From JAGOBX01 sp017999075 [NCBI: Candidatus Babelota bacterium] (GTDB lineage Bacteria > JAGOBX01), in contig JAGOBX010000062.1 of the NCBI GenBank assembly GCA_017999075.1, positions 1-11,922 on the forward strand: a stretch of 11,922 nt of DNA. The letters run 5' to 3'. The notes beneath the pieces are model-generated. The model saw only the letters and a program-made list of their open reading frames with translations. It ran no database searches and was not told the DNA's origin. Positions 1-6,740 of the stretch are shown here, one piece after another. The number at the start of each line of letters is the position of its first letter. Position 1 is the first letter of the stretch. The position numbers and the translations under genes were made by a program.

Positions 1-1
1 C

Positions 2-1522
2 ATAAAGTCTTCCGATCGTTTCGGAAATTTTTCATATTCTGATTATGACAAATTAACTATTGATTATACTGTTGGAAAATCTGTTTGTGTTGAACCGGCC
101 GGCAATTCATATTTTACAGACAGAACACCTATATTCAGATGGGCTAAAGTAGCGGACGCCGATTCTTATATGCTGCAATTATCAGCTGTTCCAAATTTCT
201 CTTATGCTATATTTTCTCAATACTTTTACGATACAGTTTACACTCTTTCAACACAATTAAGCGACAGCATATATTACTGGAGAATAATATCGGTTGATAC
301 AGCAGGCAATATTAATTATTCGGATTCATCAAAATTTACAGTAGATAATATAGCTCCTGTACTATTAGTTTCAACCGATTCGAATATCATTCAGTCAGGC
401 CAAAATTATTCCGGATATATTGAAGAAAAAAATATTGATACAGGATTTATTTTTATTAACAGCGATACTTTTTATTTGAGTTTTTTTCAAATAACAGACA
501 CTATAGTTATGTTTAATGTAAACATATCTGTTAATCCAGGAATTAATTATGTCCGCTTATCAGTAACAGATAAAGTGGGGTTAACAGATACTTCTCAATA
601 TATAATTTATCTTGCGTCAAACCTTGTGAGTTATAGTCAAGATACGGTTTATTCTATTTCTGATACAGGTTCATTAATAATTCAATTCAATGATGGAATT
701 TTATCTCCTTCATTCGGGGTTTCAATCTCGAATCCATCGTTGAATAATTTTGATACAATTTATGTTGGAATGAATTTCAAAAACACTGTAGTTATGCCGG
801 TAAGAATGATGATCAGTTCTCTTGCGGATTCAAATCTTATTTATGACACAATTAATGCGGTTCGGGCATCAGAGACTAAAAATAGCGTAATAGAAATAGT
901 TTTATATGATAATAATTATTCCAGGATAGAAGAAAACGAAGATATCTTCGATACTGCATATATAGAATTTGAAATTGATAAAAATAAAATTAATAATCTT
1001 GGGACAAAATCATTCGGGATTTTTACTGTTGCCCCCATAAATAACCGCTGGTATGAAATTAATAATGAAAATATGCCGGGCGGCAAAGTTATATCTGGAA
1101 ATTATATTTATACAGATACTTCAGTTGCAGCTTATATAAAACATTTTTCAATATATTCAGTAATTAATGCTTCATTAATTTCCGCTGACAATATCGGCGA
1201 CAATATCGTAATATATCCGAATCCCTATACACCTAATAAACAAGGAAGCGGGAGCATTTCGGCATCTGCAGCAGGAGGAATACATTTTGGTTTAGACAAT
1301 AATTCAGATGGTACAATAGATAATGGACTGCCTTTAAATACGGAAATTGTAATTTATACTTTACTCGGCGAAAAAGTTTCATCAGGAACTGTTTTGTCAA
1401 ATGGGATTACTATATGGGACGCAAAAGATAAAAACGGAACTTCTTGCGCTTCAGGCTTATATCTTGCTGTAATAAAACATAATGGGAAAACAATAGTGAA
1501 AAAAATTGCCGTAGTAAGATAA
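2..1522 (+). CDS. Secreted multidomain protein with FnIII-like and FlgD-like C-terminal (T9SS-type) domains, 5'-truncated
   Basis: The reading frame is open from base 2, so the gene begins before the window; the first internal ATG (170) lies inside a domain and is not the start. Of 506 visible residues, about 32-117 look like a fibronectin type III/Ig-like domain, with P-x-F-x-W, an SYMLQL strand, YYWRI, DTAGN and a closing VDN-x-AP. A beta-rich, Thr/Ser/Asp-rich middle follows. Residues about 404-506 form a FlgD-like Ig domain: YPNPY at 405-409, IVIYTLLGEKV, W-D-x-K-D-x-NG, SGLYLAVIK, and a basic KKIAVVR end. Domains of this type act as export and surface-anchoring signals for type IX secretion, and the next gene is PorV/PorQ-like, which supports export. 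The natural role (adhesin, enzyme or structural protein) cannot be told because the N-terminal part is missing. Stop TAA at 1520-1522. Confidence 0.85.
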   Translation: MKSSDRFGNFSYSDYDKLTIDYTVGKSVCVEPAGNSYFTDRTPIFRWAKVADADSYMLQLSAVPNFSYAIFSQYFYDTVYTLSTQLSDSIYYWRIISVDTAGNINYSDSSKFTVDNIAPVLLVSTDSNIIQSGQNYSGYIEEKNIDTGFIFINSDTFYLSFFQITDTIVMFNVNISVNPGINYVRLSVTDKVGLTDTSQYIIYLASNLVSYSQDTVYSISDTGSLIIQFNDGILSPSFGVSISNPSLNNFDTIYVGMNFKNTVVMPVRMMISSLADSNLIYDTINAVRASETKNSVIEIVLYDNNYSRIEENEDIFDTAYIEFEIDKNKINNLGTKSFGIFTVAPINNRWYEINNENMPGGKVISGNYIYTDTSVAAYIKHFSIYSVINASLISADNIGDNIVIYPNPYTPNKQGSGSISASAAGGIHFGLDNNSDGTIDNGLPLNTEIVIYTLLGEKVSSGTVLSNGITIWDAKDKNGTSCASGLYLAVIKHNGKTIVKKIAVVR

Positions 1523-1581
1523 AAGTTATATGTAAAAAAAATTTTAAAATTGATTTTAGGTTTTGGAAAGTAAATTTTTGG

Positions 1582-2562
1582 TTGGGGGGATATATTATCA
1601 AATTTATAAATCAATTATCTCTTTTCATAATTCTGCTTTTATTTTTTCAGATTGAAGGTTATGCTAAAAGCAGTTCTACTTCCGGAGCGATCATACTTCG
1701 TATGCCTATAGATGCGCGTAATGTATCATTAGGAAATTCCGGAGCAGGAGTAGCCGGATTCGCCAATAGTTTAGAAAACAATCCTGCTGTGCTTGCTTAT
1801 TTAAACAGAATAAATCTTTCTATGTCACATATAAGCATTTTATCTGATTTGCAAATGAACAGTCTGCTTTATTCAGAACCTTTCGGGAAAAATAAATCTT
1901 TCAGTTTTTTTGCTAAAATGTTAAAATCAGATGAGATTGAACGCACAGATTTCATAAGCTGGAATCAGTACATTAAAACAGGCACATTTAATATTAAAGA
2001 CGTGGCAGCAGGATTGTCTTTTGCTCATAAAAGCGATAGACCTCTTGATTTATTCGGGAAATCGGTTACTGCTTCATACGGCATTTCATTAAAATATCTG
2101 AAATCTCAGATAGCAGAATATAAAGCTGATGCAGTGGCTGCTGATGCGGGATTATTTTTTCAAAATATTATGTCTCCGGTTTCGTTTGGAATATCAGTGC
2201 TGAATTGCGGAAATAACCTGAAATATATTTCAGAAGGCGATAAACTTCCCTTAACTTTGAAAGCAGGATTTGCTTATTGTAATACAGAATTGTCTCCAAT
2301 TATGGTGTGCGGGGATATTATTCTTCTCAGAAATGCGCCAATTGAATTCACTATAGGCATAGAATATCAGTTATCAAATTATTTTTCAATTAGAACCGGA
2401 TTTGACAGCAGAAATGATATAGACGTAGGGTATTCCGCAGGATTTGGAGTTTCGATGCCGCTGACTAACAAAAAAACCTCCTTGCTGAATATTGAATACG
2501 CTTATAAGCCATTTGAAGATTTGGGGGATTACCATTATTTTACTTTGACACTGCTGTACTAA
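1582..2562 (+). CDS. PorV/PorQ family outer-membrane protein
   Basis: This is a FadL/OmpP1-like barrel of the PorV/PorQ family, which in T9SS binds cargo C-terminal domains at the outer membrane. Counted from TTG 1582 it has 326 residues. A signal peptide covers about residues 7-28 (KFINQLSLFIILLLFF, ending GYA before KSSS). The family start follows, with R-x-PIDARNVSLGNSGAG and the ENNPA motif. Alternating beta strands run to an aromatic C-terminal Tyr (TLTLLY), typical of barrel proteins recognised by BAM. The start is uncertain. There is no in-frame ATG or GTG between the preceding stop and the signal peptide. TTG 1582 has only a weak GGAAAG 11 nt upstream, whereas the GGGGGGA at 1584-1590 would serve an ATT at 1594 or an ATC at 1597, the latter giving MKFINQ. 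It lies 59 bp after the cargo-like gene, probably in the same transcript. T9SS membership is inferred, since no other Por/Gld/Spr gene is visible. Confidence 0.85.
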   Translation: MGGYIIKFINQLSLFIILLLFFQIEGYAKSSSTSGAIILRMPIDARNVSLGNSGAGVAGFANSLENNPAVLAYLNRINLSMSHISILSDLQMNSLLYSEPFGKNKSFSFFAKMLKSDEIERTDFISWNQYIKTGTFNIKDVAAGLSFAHKSDRPLDLFGKSVTASYGISLKYLKSQIAEYKADAVAADAGLFFQNIMSPVSFGISVLNCGNNLKYISEGDKLPLTLKAGFAYCNTELSPIMVCGDIILLRNAPIEFTIGIEYQLSNYFSIRTGFDSRNDIDVGYSAGFGVSMPLTNKKTSLLNIEYAYKPFEDLGDYHYFTLTLLY

Positions 2563-2609
2563 CAAAAATATGTAAACCGGTAAAATTTTTGAATTGTTCA
2601 TGTTTATTA

Positions 2610-2639
2610 TTGGTAAATTCTGCCCAACTGTTTTATGAT
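2610..2639 (+). promoter_or_regulatory. Weak candidate promoter before rbfA-nrnA
   Basis: TTGGTA (2610-2615) and TATGAT (2634-2639) are 18 bp apart in the 104-bp gap between the PorV gene and the fusion gene. The match is only moderate, and in DNA this AT-rich such pairs arise easily by chance. Transcription could equally read through from upstream, as no GC-rich terminator hairpin is visible in this gap. Confidence 0.3.
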
Positions 2640-2651
2640 TTTTTTTCAATT

Positions 2652-2657
2652 AAAGGA
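2652..2657 (+). promoter_or_regulatory. Shine-Dalgarno deciding the rbfA-nrnA start
   Basis: AAAGGA ends 9 nt before ATG 2667. The earlier in-frame ATG at 2589 has no purine-rich site at the right distance, so this places the N-terminus at residue 1 of recognisable RbfA. Confidence 0.65.
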
Positions 2658-2666
2658 TTTAAATAT

Positions 2667-4082
2667 ATGTCTATAAAAGATTTGAATTTTCAAAAAAAAA
2701 TAGTTTTTTCACGCGCCGACAGAGTTGCAGAACAAATAAAACGTGAAATTTCATCAATAATTCTTAATAAAATGAAAAATCCTAATATTGGATTTGTAAC
2801 AGTAACAAAAGTAAAATTGTCTAAAGATTTAAAAATCGCAAAAGTCTATGTAAGTGTTTTCGGTAAAACAAATGAAAAAACAAAAACAATAGAAACATTA
2901 AATGAAGCACAAGATTTTATAAAGTCACAATTGTCAAAAAAAATAATTTTAAAATATATGCCTGCCGTGAAATTTTTTTTAGATGAAACTCTTGATTACA
3001 CTGAAAATATATCAAATATGTTAAACAAAATTAAAATAGAGGAGAATGCTAAGTTGAATATGGAACTGATTTTAAATGAAGAAGACAATACAAAATTAAA
3101 ATCTATTAATGAAAAAATAATAAATTCTGAGAAAATATTATTAACCTCTCATTCAAAAACCGATGGTGATGCTATAGGCTGCGTTTTATCAATGTATAAC
3201 TATATTTCAGGCTTGAATAAAAAAGTTACTGCTGTTATTGAAGGCGGTTGCCCGCAGTATCTCGGTTGGCTTCCTGACAGCGGATTGGTTGAGGATAACA
3301 AAAATATATTACTTGACAGGCAATTTGATTTGATAATATGCATTGATACAAATTTTGATAAACGCGTCGGGTATCCGTTTGAATTATTTGAAAAATATAT
3401 ATATGAAAACAAATTAGTAATTATTGATCATCATAAAGATACTGTTAATGATTCTGAGATAAAAATTGTTAAATCTAACGCATCGTCAACTGGCGAACTT
3501 CTGTATCATTTTTTTAAAATAAATGATATTCCATTAAATGATAAAATAGCAATATATTTATATGTAGCTATCATTACAGATACGTGGATGTTCAGTCAGG
3601 AAAATACTATGTCATCAACTATGGCAGTAGCCTCTGAATTATTAAAGTTTGATACAGTGAAACCATATTTTATAACTTCAAAACTTTTTGAAAATAAATC
3701 ATTGATGCAGACAAAATTACTTGGAAAACTTATAGAAACAATAGAATTTGATGAGAAAAATAAAATATCGTACGGATATATTACTAAAAAAATGTTTGAC
3801 GAAACCTCCACTGGAGATAATGATACTGAAGGATTTGTAAATACTTTAAGATCAGTACGGGGTAGTAGAATCGCTGTTTTATTTAAAGAAATAAAACCAG
3901 GATTGATTAAAGCTAATTTAAGGTCAAAAGATACTTTTGACTTGTTGCCAATTGTAAGAAAATTCGGAGGCGGCGGACACAGCAAAGCTGCAGGGTTTAC
4001 TACCGATAAACCCCTTGATATAATAATAACTGAATTATTAACTGAATTAAAGTTAAACTTAAATTTAAATTTAAATAAGTAA
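2667..4082 (+). CDS. RbfA-NrnA fusion: ribosome-binding factor A joined to DHH/DHHA1 phosphoesterase
   Basis: The 471-residue protein joins two normally separate proteins. Residues about 12-124 are RbfA, the cold-shock 30S maturation factor with a KH-like fold: DRVAEQIKREIS, the P-x-IGFVTVTKVKLS strand, AKVYVSVFG, and LKYMPAVKFFLDETLDY. Residues about 147-458 are an NrnA-type nanoRNase/pAp phosphatase. They show motif I TDGDAIG (165-171), motif II CIDTN (225-229), DHH (254-256), TDTWMFS (304-310), and the DHHA1 signature FGGGGHSKAAGF (433-444). All main metal-binding acids and histidines are present. ATG 2667 is chosen over an in-frame ATG at 2589 because AAAGGA sits 9 nt before it and RbfA homology begins just after. 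The 26-residue upstream extension is hydrophobic and unlike RbfA. rbfA and nrnA are neighbours in many bacterial infB-rbfA-nrnA-truB operons, so a fusion is plausible; infB and truB are not here. A second possible start lies at the joint (see 3039-3056). Confidence 0.9.
   Translation: MSIKDLNFQKKIVFSRADRVAEQIKREISSIILNKMKNPNIGFVTVTKVKLSKDLKIAKVYVSVFGKTNEKTKTIETLNEAQDFIKSQLSKKIILKYMPAVKFFLDETLDYTENISNMLNKIKIEENAKLNMELILNEEDNTKLKSINEKIINSEKILLTSHSKTDGDAIGCVLSMYNYISGLNKKVTAVIEGGCPQYLGWLPDSGLVEDNKNILLDRQFDLIICIDTNFDKRVGYPFELFEKYIYENKLVIIDHHKDTVNDSEIKIVKSNASSTGELLYHFFKINDIPLNDKIAIYLYVAIITDTWMFSQENTMSSTMAVASELLKFDTVKPYFITSKLFENKSLMQTKLLGKLIETIEFDEKNKISYGYITKKMFDETSTGDNDTEGFVNTLRSVRGSRIAVLFKEIKPGLIKANLRSKDTFDLLPIVRKFGGGGHSKAAGFTTDKPLDIIITELLTELKLNLNLNLNK
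3039..3056 (+). promoter_or_regulatory. Internal Shine-Dalgarno and TTG start at the RbfA/NrnA joint
   Basis: GAGGAG (3039-3044) is followed after exactly 9 nt by an in-frame TTG (3054-3056), with an in-frame ATG two codons later (3060). This is the same layout as the TPR gene on the other strand (AAGGAG, 9 nt, TTG). Translation from here would give a free NrnA of about 342 residues, starting between the end of RbfA homology (about residue 124) and the DHH domain (about residue 147). It is either a working second start or the relic of a separate nrnA gene. Confidence 0.5.
4028..4076 (+). repeat. Short tandem repeats at the 3' end of the fusion gene
   Basis: A 12-bp period gives two copies of AACTGAATTA (4028-4037 and 4040-4049), encoding TEL-L-TEL. 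Four hexamers then follow, TTAAAC and three TTAAAT (4053-4076), encoding the LNLNLNLN tail just before the last Lys codon and TAA. Unit number could change by slippage without breaking the frame. Confidence 0.8.
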
Positions 4083-4086
4083 TTTA

Positions 4087-5745
4087 TCAATCGGCAGTCT
4101 TAAACACAGTTCCGCATAATTCGCGTAATTTGAATTTCTGGATTTTTCCGCTTGCAGTTTGCGGATAACTTTCTACAAAAGCTATATATTTAGGAATTTT
4201 AAATCTTGCGATTTTATCACGGCAATAATCTTTAACATCTTCTTCAGTTATATTGATATCATTTTTATCTTTTTTTATAATAAAAGCAGCAACTTCTTCC
4301 CCATATTTTTTACTTGGAGCTCCTACTACTTGGACATCTTTCACCCCTTCCATTTTATAAATCAAATCTTCAATTTCTTTTGGCGAAATATTTTCACCGC
4401 CTCGAATTATTATATCCTTGTGCCTGCCTGTAATTTTAAAATATCCGTTACAATCTCTTACAGCAAGATCCCCTGTTCTCAGCCAGCCGCCTTTAAGAAA
4501 AACCTTTTCAGTTTCTTCAGGTTTTTTATAATAACCTTTCATAACATTATAACCTCGACAGCAAAGTTCTCCCTCCTGATTATCTTCTAATTCCTCTAAT
4601 GTATCGGGATTTATAATCTTGACTTCTACGCCAGGAAGAGCTTTGCCTACTGTTGTAGCTCTGATTTCAATACTATCATTGACTGAAGACTGAGTTATTC
4701 CGGGAGAAGCTTCTGTTAATCCGTAAACTATAGTAAGTTCATTACAATACATTTTAGTCATAACGTCTTTCATTACAGATACAGGACAAACTGAACCTGC
4801 CATTATTCCTGTCCGCAGACTTTTTAAATCAAACATATCAAACATCGGAAGATTAAGTTCGCTTATAAACATTGTTGGAACTCCGTAAACTGCGGTGCAT
4901 CTTTCTTTATGAATTGTTGCGAGAACCATTAATGGATTGAATGTTTCCAATGGAATAATTGTAGATGCATGAGTTACAACAGCCATCACTCCAAGAACGC
5001 ATCCAAAACAATGGAATAGAGGAACAGGAAGGCACACCCTGTCTTTATAAGTATATTTCATATTCTCGCCAAGCCAAAAACCATTGTTTAAAATATTAAT
5101 ATGAGTCAGCATAACTCCTTTAGGAAAACCTGTGGTTCCTGACGTATACTGCATGTTAACCACATCATCAGGGTTATTTTCGCTTTGTCTTTTTTTATAT
5201 TCGGAATCAGAAATTGCAGATTCGCCAAGAGCTGTTATTTCATTAAGATTATACATGCCCCTATGTTTTTCCTGACCAATAAAAATAATTTTTTTTAAAC
5301 ACGGGAACTTTTTTGATTTTAAATATCCGCGCGGGTGGTCTTTCAATTCAGGAATTAATCCGTAAATTATTTCGAGAAAATCATTCTGTTTTAATCCTTC
5401 TGTCAAAGCAATAGCAGTTGAATCGGATTGGTTCAGCACATATTCAAGTTCTCTTTCCCTGTAACCTGTATTTATTGTCAGCATTACGGCGCCTATTTTA
5501 GCTATAGCAAACATAAAAATAATCCAGTGCGGCACATTTTGAGCCCAAACAGCTATATGATCGCCTTTTTTTATTCCTAAAGCCATTAATCCTTTTGCAA
5601 GTTTATCTGTTTCTTTTTTAAATTGTTCATAAGTTAATCTGAAATTTCTATCTGCAAAAACTATCGCTTCGTTATCAGGGTAAAGTTCTGCTTGTTTTTC
5701 AAGCAGCTGTCCTAATGTTAAATTAATTATTTCAAATTTATCCAT
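4087..5745 (-). CDS. AMP-forming acyl-CoA synthetase (fatty-acyl-CoA ligase family)
   Basis: This 552-residue ANL-superfamily enzyme activates a carboxylic acid with ATP to an acyl-adenylate and then a CoA thioester. The core motifs are complete: P-loop YTSGTTGFPKG (200-210), YGLTEASPG (341-349), WLRTGD (421-426) with its ribose-binding Asp, the hinge GRHKDIIIRGGENISPKEIE (440-459), and the adenylation Lys in ASGK (K534). Length and motif spacing suit cytosolic medium/long-chain acyl-CoA ligases; the exact acyl substrate cannot be read from sequence. There is no signal peptide. ATG 5745 has AAGGAA 9 nt upstream (plus 5755-5760) and a candidate promoter further up. Its TGA stop faces the fusion gene's stop across 4 bp. 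No beta-oxidation gene is next to it, so its pathway (fatty-acid uptake, lipid remodelling or degradation of a specific acid) stays open. Confidence 0.92.
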   Translation of the reverse strand: MDKFEIINLTLGQLLEKQAELYPDNEAIVFADRNFRLTYEQFKKETDKLAKGLMALGIKKGDHIAVWAQNVPHWIIFMFAIAKIGAVMLTINTGYRERELEYVLNQSDSTAIALTEGLKQNDFLEIIYGLIPELKDHPRGYLKSKKFPCLKKIIFIGQEKHRGMYNLNEITALGESAISDSEYKKRQSENNPDDVVNMQYTSGTTGFPKGVMLTHINILNNGFWLGENMKYTYKDRVCLPVPLFHCFGCVLGVMAVVTHASTIIPLETFNPLMVLATIHKERCTAVYGVPTMFISELNLPMFDMFDLKSLRTGIMAGSVCPVSVMKDVMTKMYCNELTIVYGLTEASPGITQSSVNDSIEIRATTVGKALPGVEVKIINPDTLEELEDNQEGELCCRGYNVMKGYYKKPEETEKVFLKGGWLRTGDLAVRDCNGYFKITGRHKDIIIRGGENISPKEIEDLIYKMEGVKDVQVVGAPSKKYGEEVAAFIIKKDKNDINITEEDVKDYCRDKIARFKIPKYIAFVESYPQTASGKIQKFKLRELCGTVFKTAD

Positions 5746-5781
5746 AACTATAAATTCCTTTTTTATATTAAAATTTATTAT

Positions 5782-5809
5782 ACTATACTATTAAGCAAAA
5801 TTTCTTCAA
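5782..5809 (-). promoter_or_regulatory. Candidate sigma70-type promoter of the acyl-CoA synthetase gene
   Basis: On the minus strand, TTGAAG (plus 5804-5809) and TATAGT (plus 5782-5787) are separated by 16 bp. An overlapping TATAAT at plus 5777-5782 is a better -10 hexamer but would give a 21-bp spacer. Transcription would start near 5775, giving a leader of about 30 nt that contains the AAGGAA ribosome site. Confidence 0.4.
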
Positions 5810-5827
5810 CTGATTTTTTGTTTTGAT

Positions 5828-5880
5828 AATCTGAAATTTAATGATTTTTTTTAATTTATATTATATTAAATTTTCAGATT
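5828..5880. repeat. Imperfect inverted repeat upstream of the acyl-CoA synthetase promoter
   Basis: The left arm AATCTGAAATTTAAT (5828-5842) is the reverse complement of the right arm at 5865-5880, apart from one extra T in the right arm. The loop is 22 nt and AT-only except for one G. It lies between mazG's stop and the ligase -35. On the minus strand no T-run follows the stem, so it is not a standard intrinsic terminator. On the plus strand a broken T-rich tract follows after 4 nt. It could be a regulator-binding site, an mRNA 3'-end stem for mazG, or a block to antisense read-through. Confidence 0.5.
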
Positions 5881-5918
5881 AAAATTTTTTAATTTTTATT
5901 GGACAGTAGTGATATAGA

Positions 5919-5950
5919 ATTATTTTTTTATTATTTTTTTATTATTTTTT
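5919..5950. repeat. Three tandem copies of an 11-bp AT unit
   Basis: ATTATTTTTTT occurs at 5919-5929 and 5930-5940, and a third copy lacking one T occupies 5941-5950. The array lies directly 3' of mazG (minus strand), where the transcript would read as A-rich. The rest of the 218-bp gap 5746-5963 holds the inverted repeat and the candidate promoter described separately; no gene is seen in it. Confidence 0.8.
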
Positions 5951-5963
5951 CCAAAGTTCTCTA

Positions 5964-6740
5964 TTAGAGTGTCTGTTTTCCATTTGATTTAATAATATCT
6001 GTTATTCGTTTTTGAAATTCATCTTCAAGATCTATTCCATTCTGAAAAGATATAACAGATATACTGTAAATAAGGTTTATCAGAGCTTCATTCATTTTAT
6101 TTTTAGATGAAGTTTTCTTTTTGTCAGTCAGAACATCTAAATTTTTTTTTAAATTTTCATTGATTTCAGAAGGTTTTATATGAAGTTCGCCTAATCTGTT
6201 CAATTTACTTAACATTCTATTAATTCTTAAAAGCGAAGGCATTGCCCTGGGTATATCGTTCAAAACAGAGCCGGTGTCTTTATTTTTTTTTTCAGAACGT
6301 TTTATTTTTTCCCAGTTGCGAAGTATCTCATCGCTTGAAGTAACCGATAATCCTGCAAAAATATGAGGATGGCGCCTAACAAGTTTATCACTGATCGAAT
6401 TAATTATTTCAGGGAATTCAGCTATAGAATTTTGTTCTGCAACATGAATATGCATTAATACTACAAAAAGCAAATCTCCCAATTCTTCTTTTATAGAATT
6501 ATTATTATATTCTTCAATGGCTTGAGCAGCTTCATATGATTCTTCTATTAACGAATTTTTAAGTGTTAAATTTGACTGTTTTAAATCCCACGCGCATCCT
6601 GTAATAGGGGTTCTTAATTTTTTTATTATATTCAATAATTTTTTTATTGAAATCAAACGGGACCGAAGATGAGACTCACCGGTAAGAAGACACTCTCTTT
6701 TTTTCGAACTCAGCAACCTGCGCCTAATGTTTTTATTCAT
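5964..6740 (-). CDS. mazG: MazG family nucleoside triphosphate pyrophosphohydrolase
   Basis: MazG cleaves NTPs/dNTPs to NMP and pyrophosphate as a house-cleaning enzyme. The 258-residue protein shows the usual entry GCAWDLKQS (48-56; CPWD-x-xQT in most homologues), EExYE at 66-70, EELGD at 85-89 followed by LLFVVLMH, RRHPHIF (122-128), NWEKIK (142-147), and NDIPRAMPSLLRINRM (161-176). The second domain (about 200-250) is degenerate: where homologues carry EE-x-GDLLF, this one reads NEALINLIYSIS, losing most metal-binding acids. The N-terminus has about 33 unusual, basic residues before the family start. ATG 6740 overlaps the TPR gene's stop by 8 bp, suggesting translational coupling, but no clear Shine-Dalgarno precedes it and a later TTG start is possible. 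It is the last gene of the ribH-nusB-TPR-mazG run. Confidence 0.88.
   Translation of the reverse strand: MNKNIRRRLLSSKKRECLLTGESHLRSRLISIKKLLNIIKKLRTPITGCAWDLKQSNLTLKNSLIEESYEAAQAIEEYNNNSIKEELGDLLFVVLMHIHVAEQNSIAEFPEIINSISDKLVRRHPHIFAGLSVTSSDEILRNWEKIKRSEKKNKDTGSVLNDIPRAMPSLLRINRMLSKLNRLGELHIKPSEINENLKKNLDVLTDKKKTSSKNKMNEALINLIYSISVISFQNGIDLEDEFQKRITDIIKSNGKQTL

Noticed and set aside
1354-1614. Minus-strand open frames of 86 and 63 residues across the cargo/PorV junction
   Set aside because: They are antisense to the FlgD-like domain and the signal peptide, with low-complexity content and no motif.
2589-2666. An N-terminal extension of 26 residues on the RbfA-NrnA protein from an earlier ATG
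   Set aside because: No ribosome site precedes 2589, the residues are unlike RbfA, and AAAGGA with a 9-nt spacer marks ATG 2667.
3596-4090. A 164-residue open frame on the minus strand inside the fusion gene
   Set aside because: It is antisense to conserved DHHA1 coding sequence, has no family-like motif and no ribosome site.
4159-4590. A 143-residue plus-strand open frame inside the acyl-CoA synthetase gene
   Set aside because: It is a Phe/Ile-rich shadow of conserved ligase motifs on the other strand.
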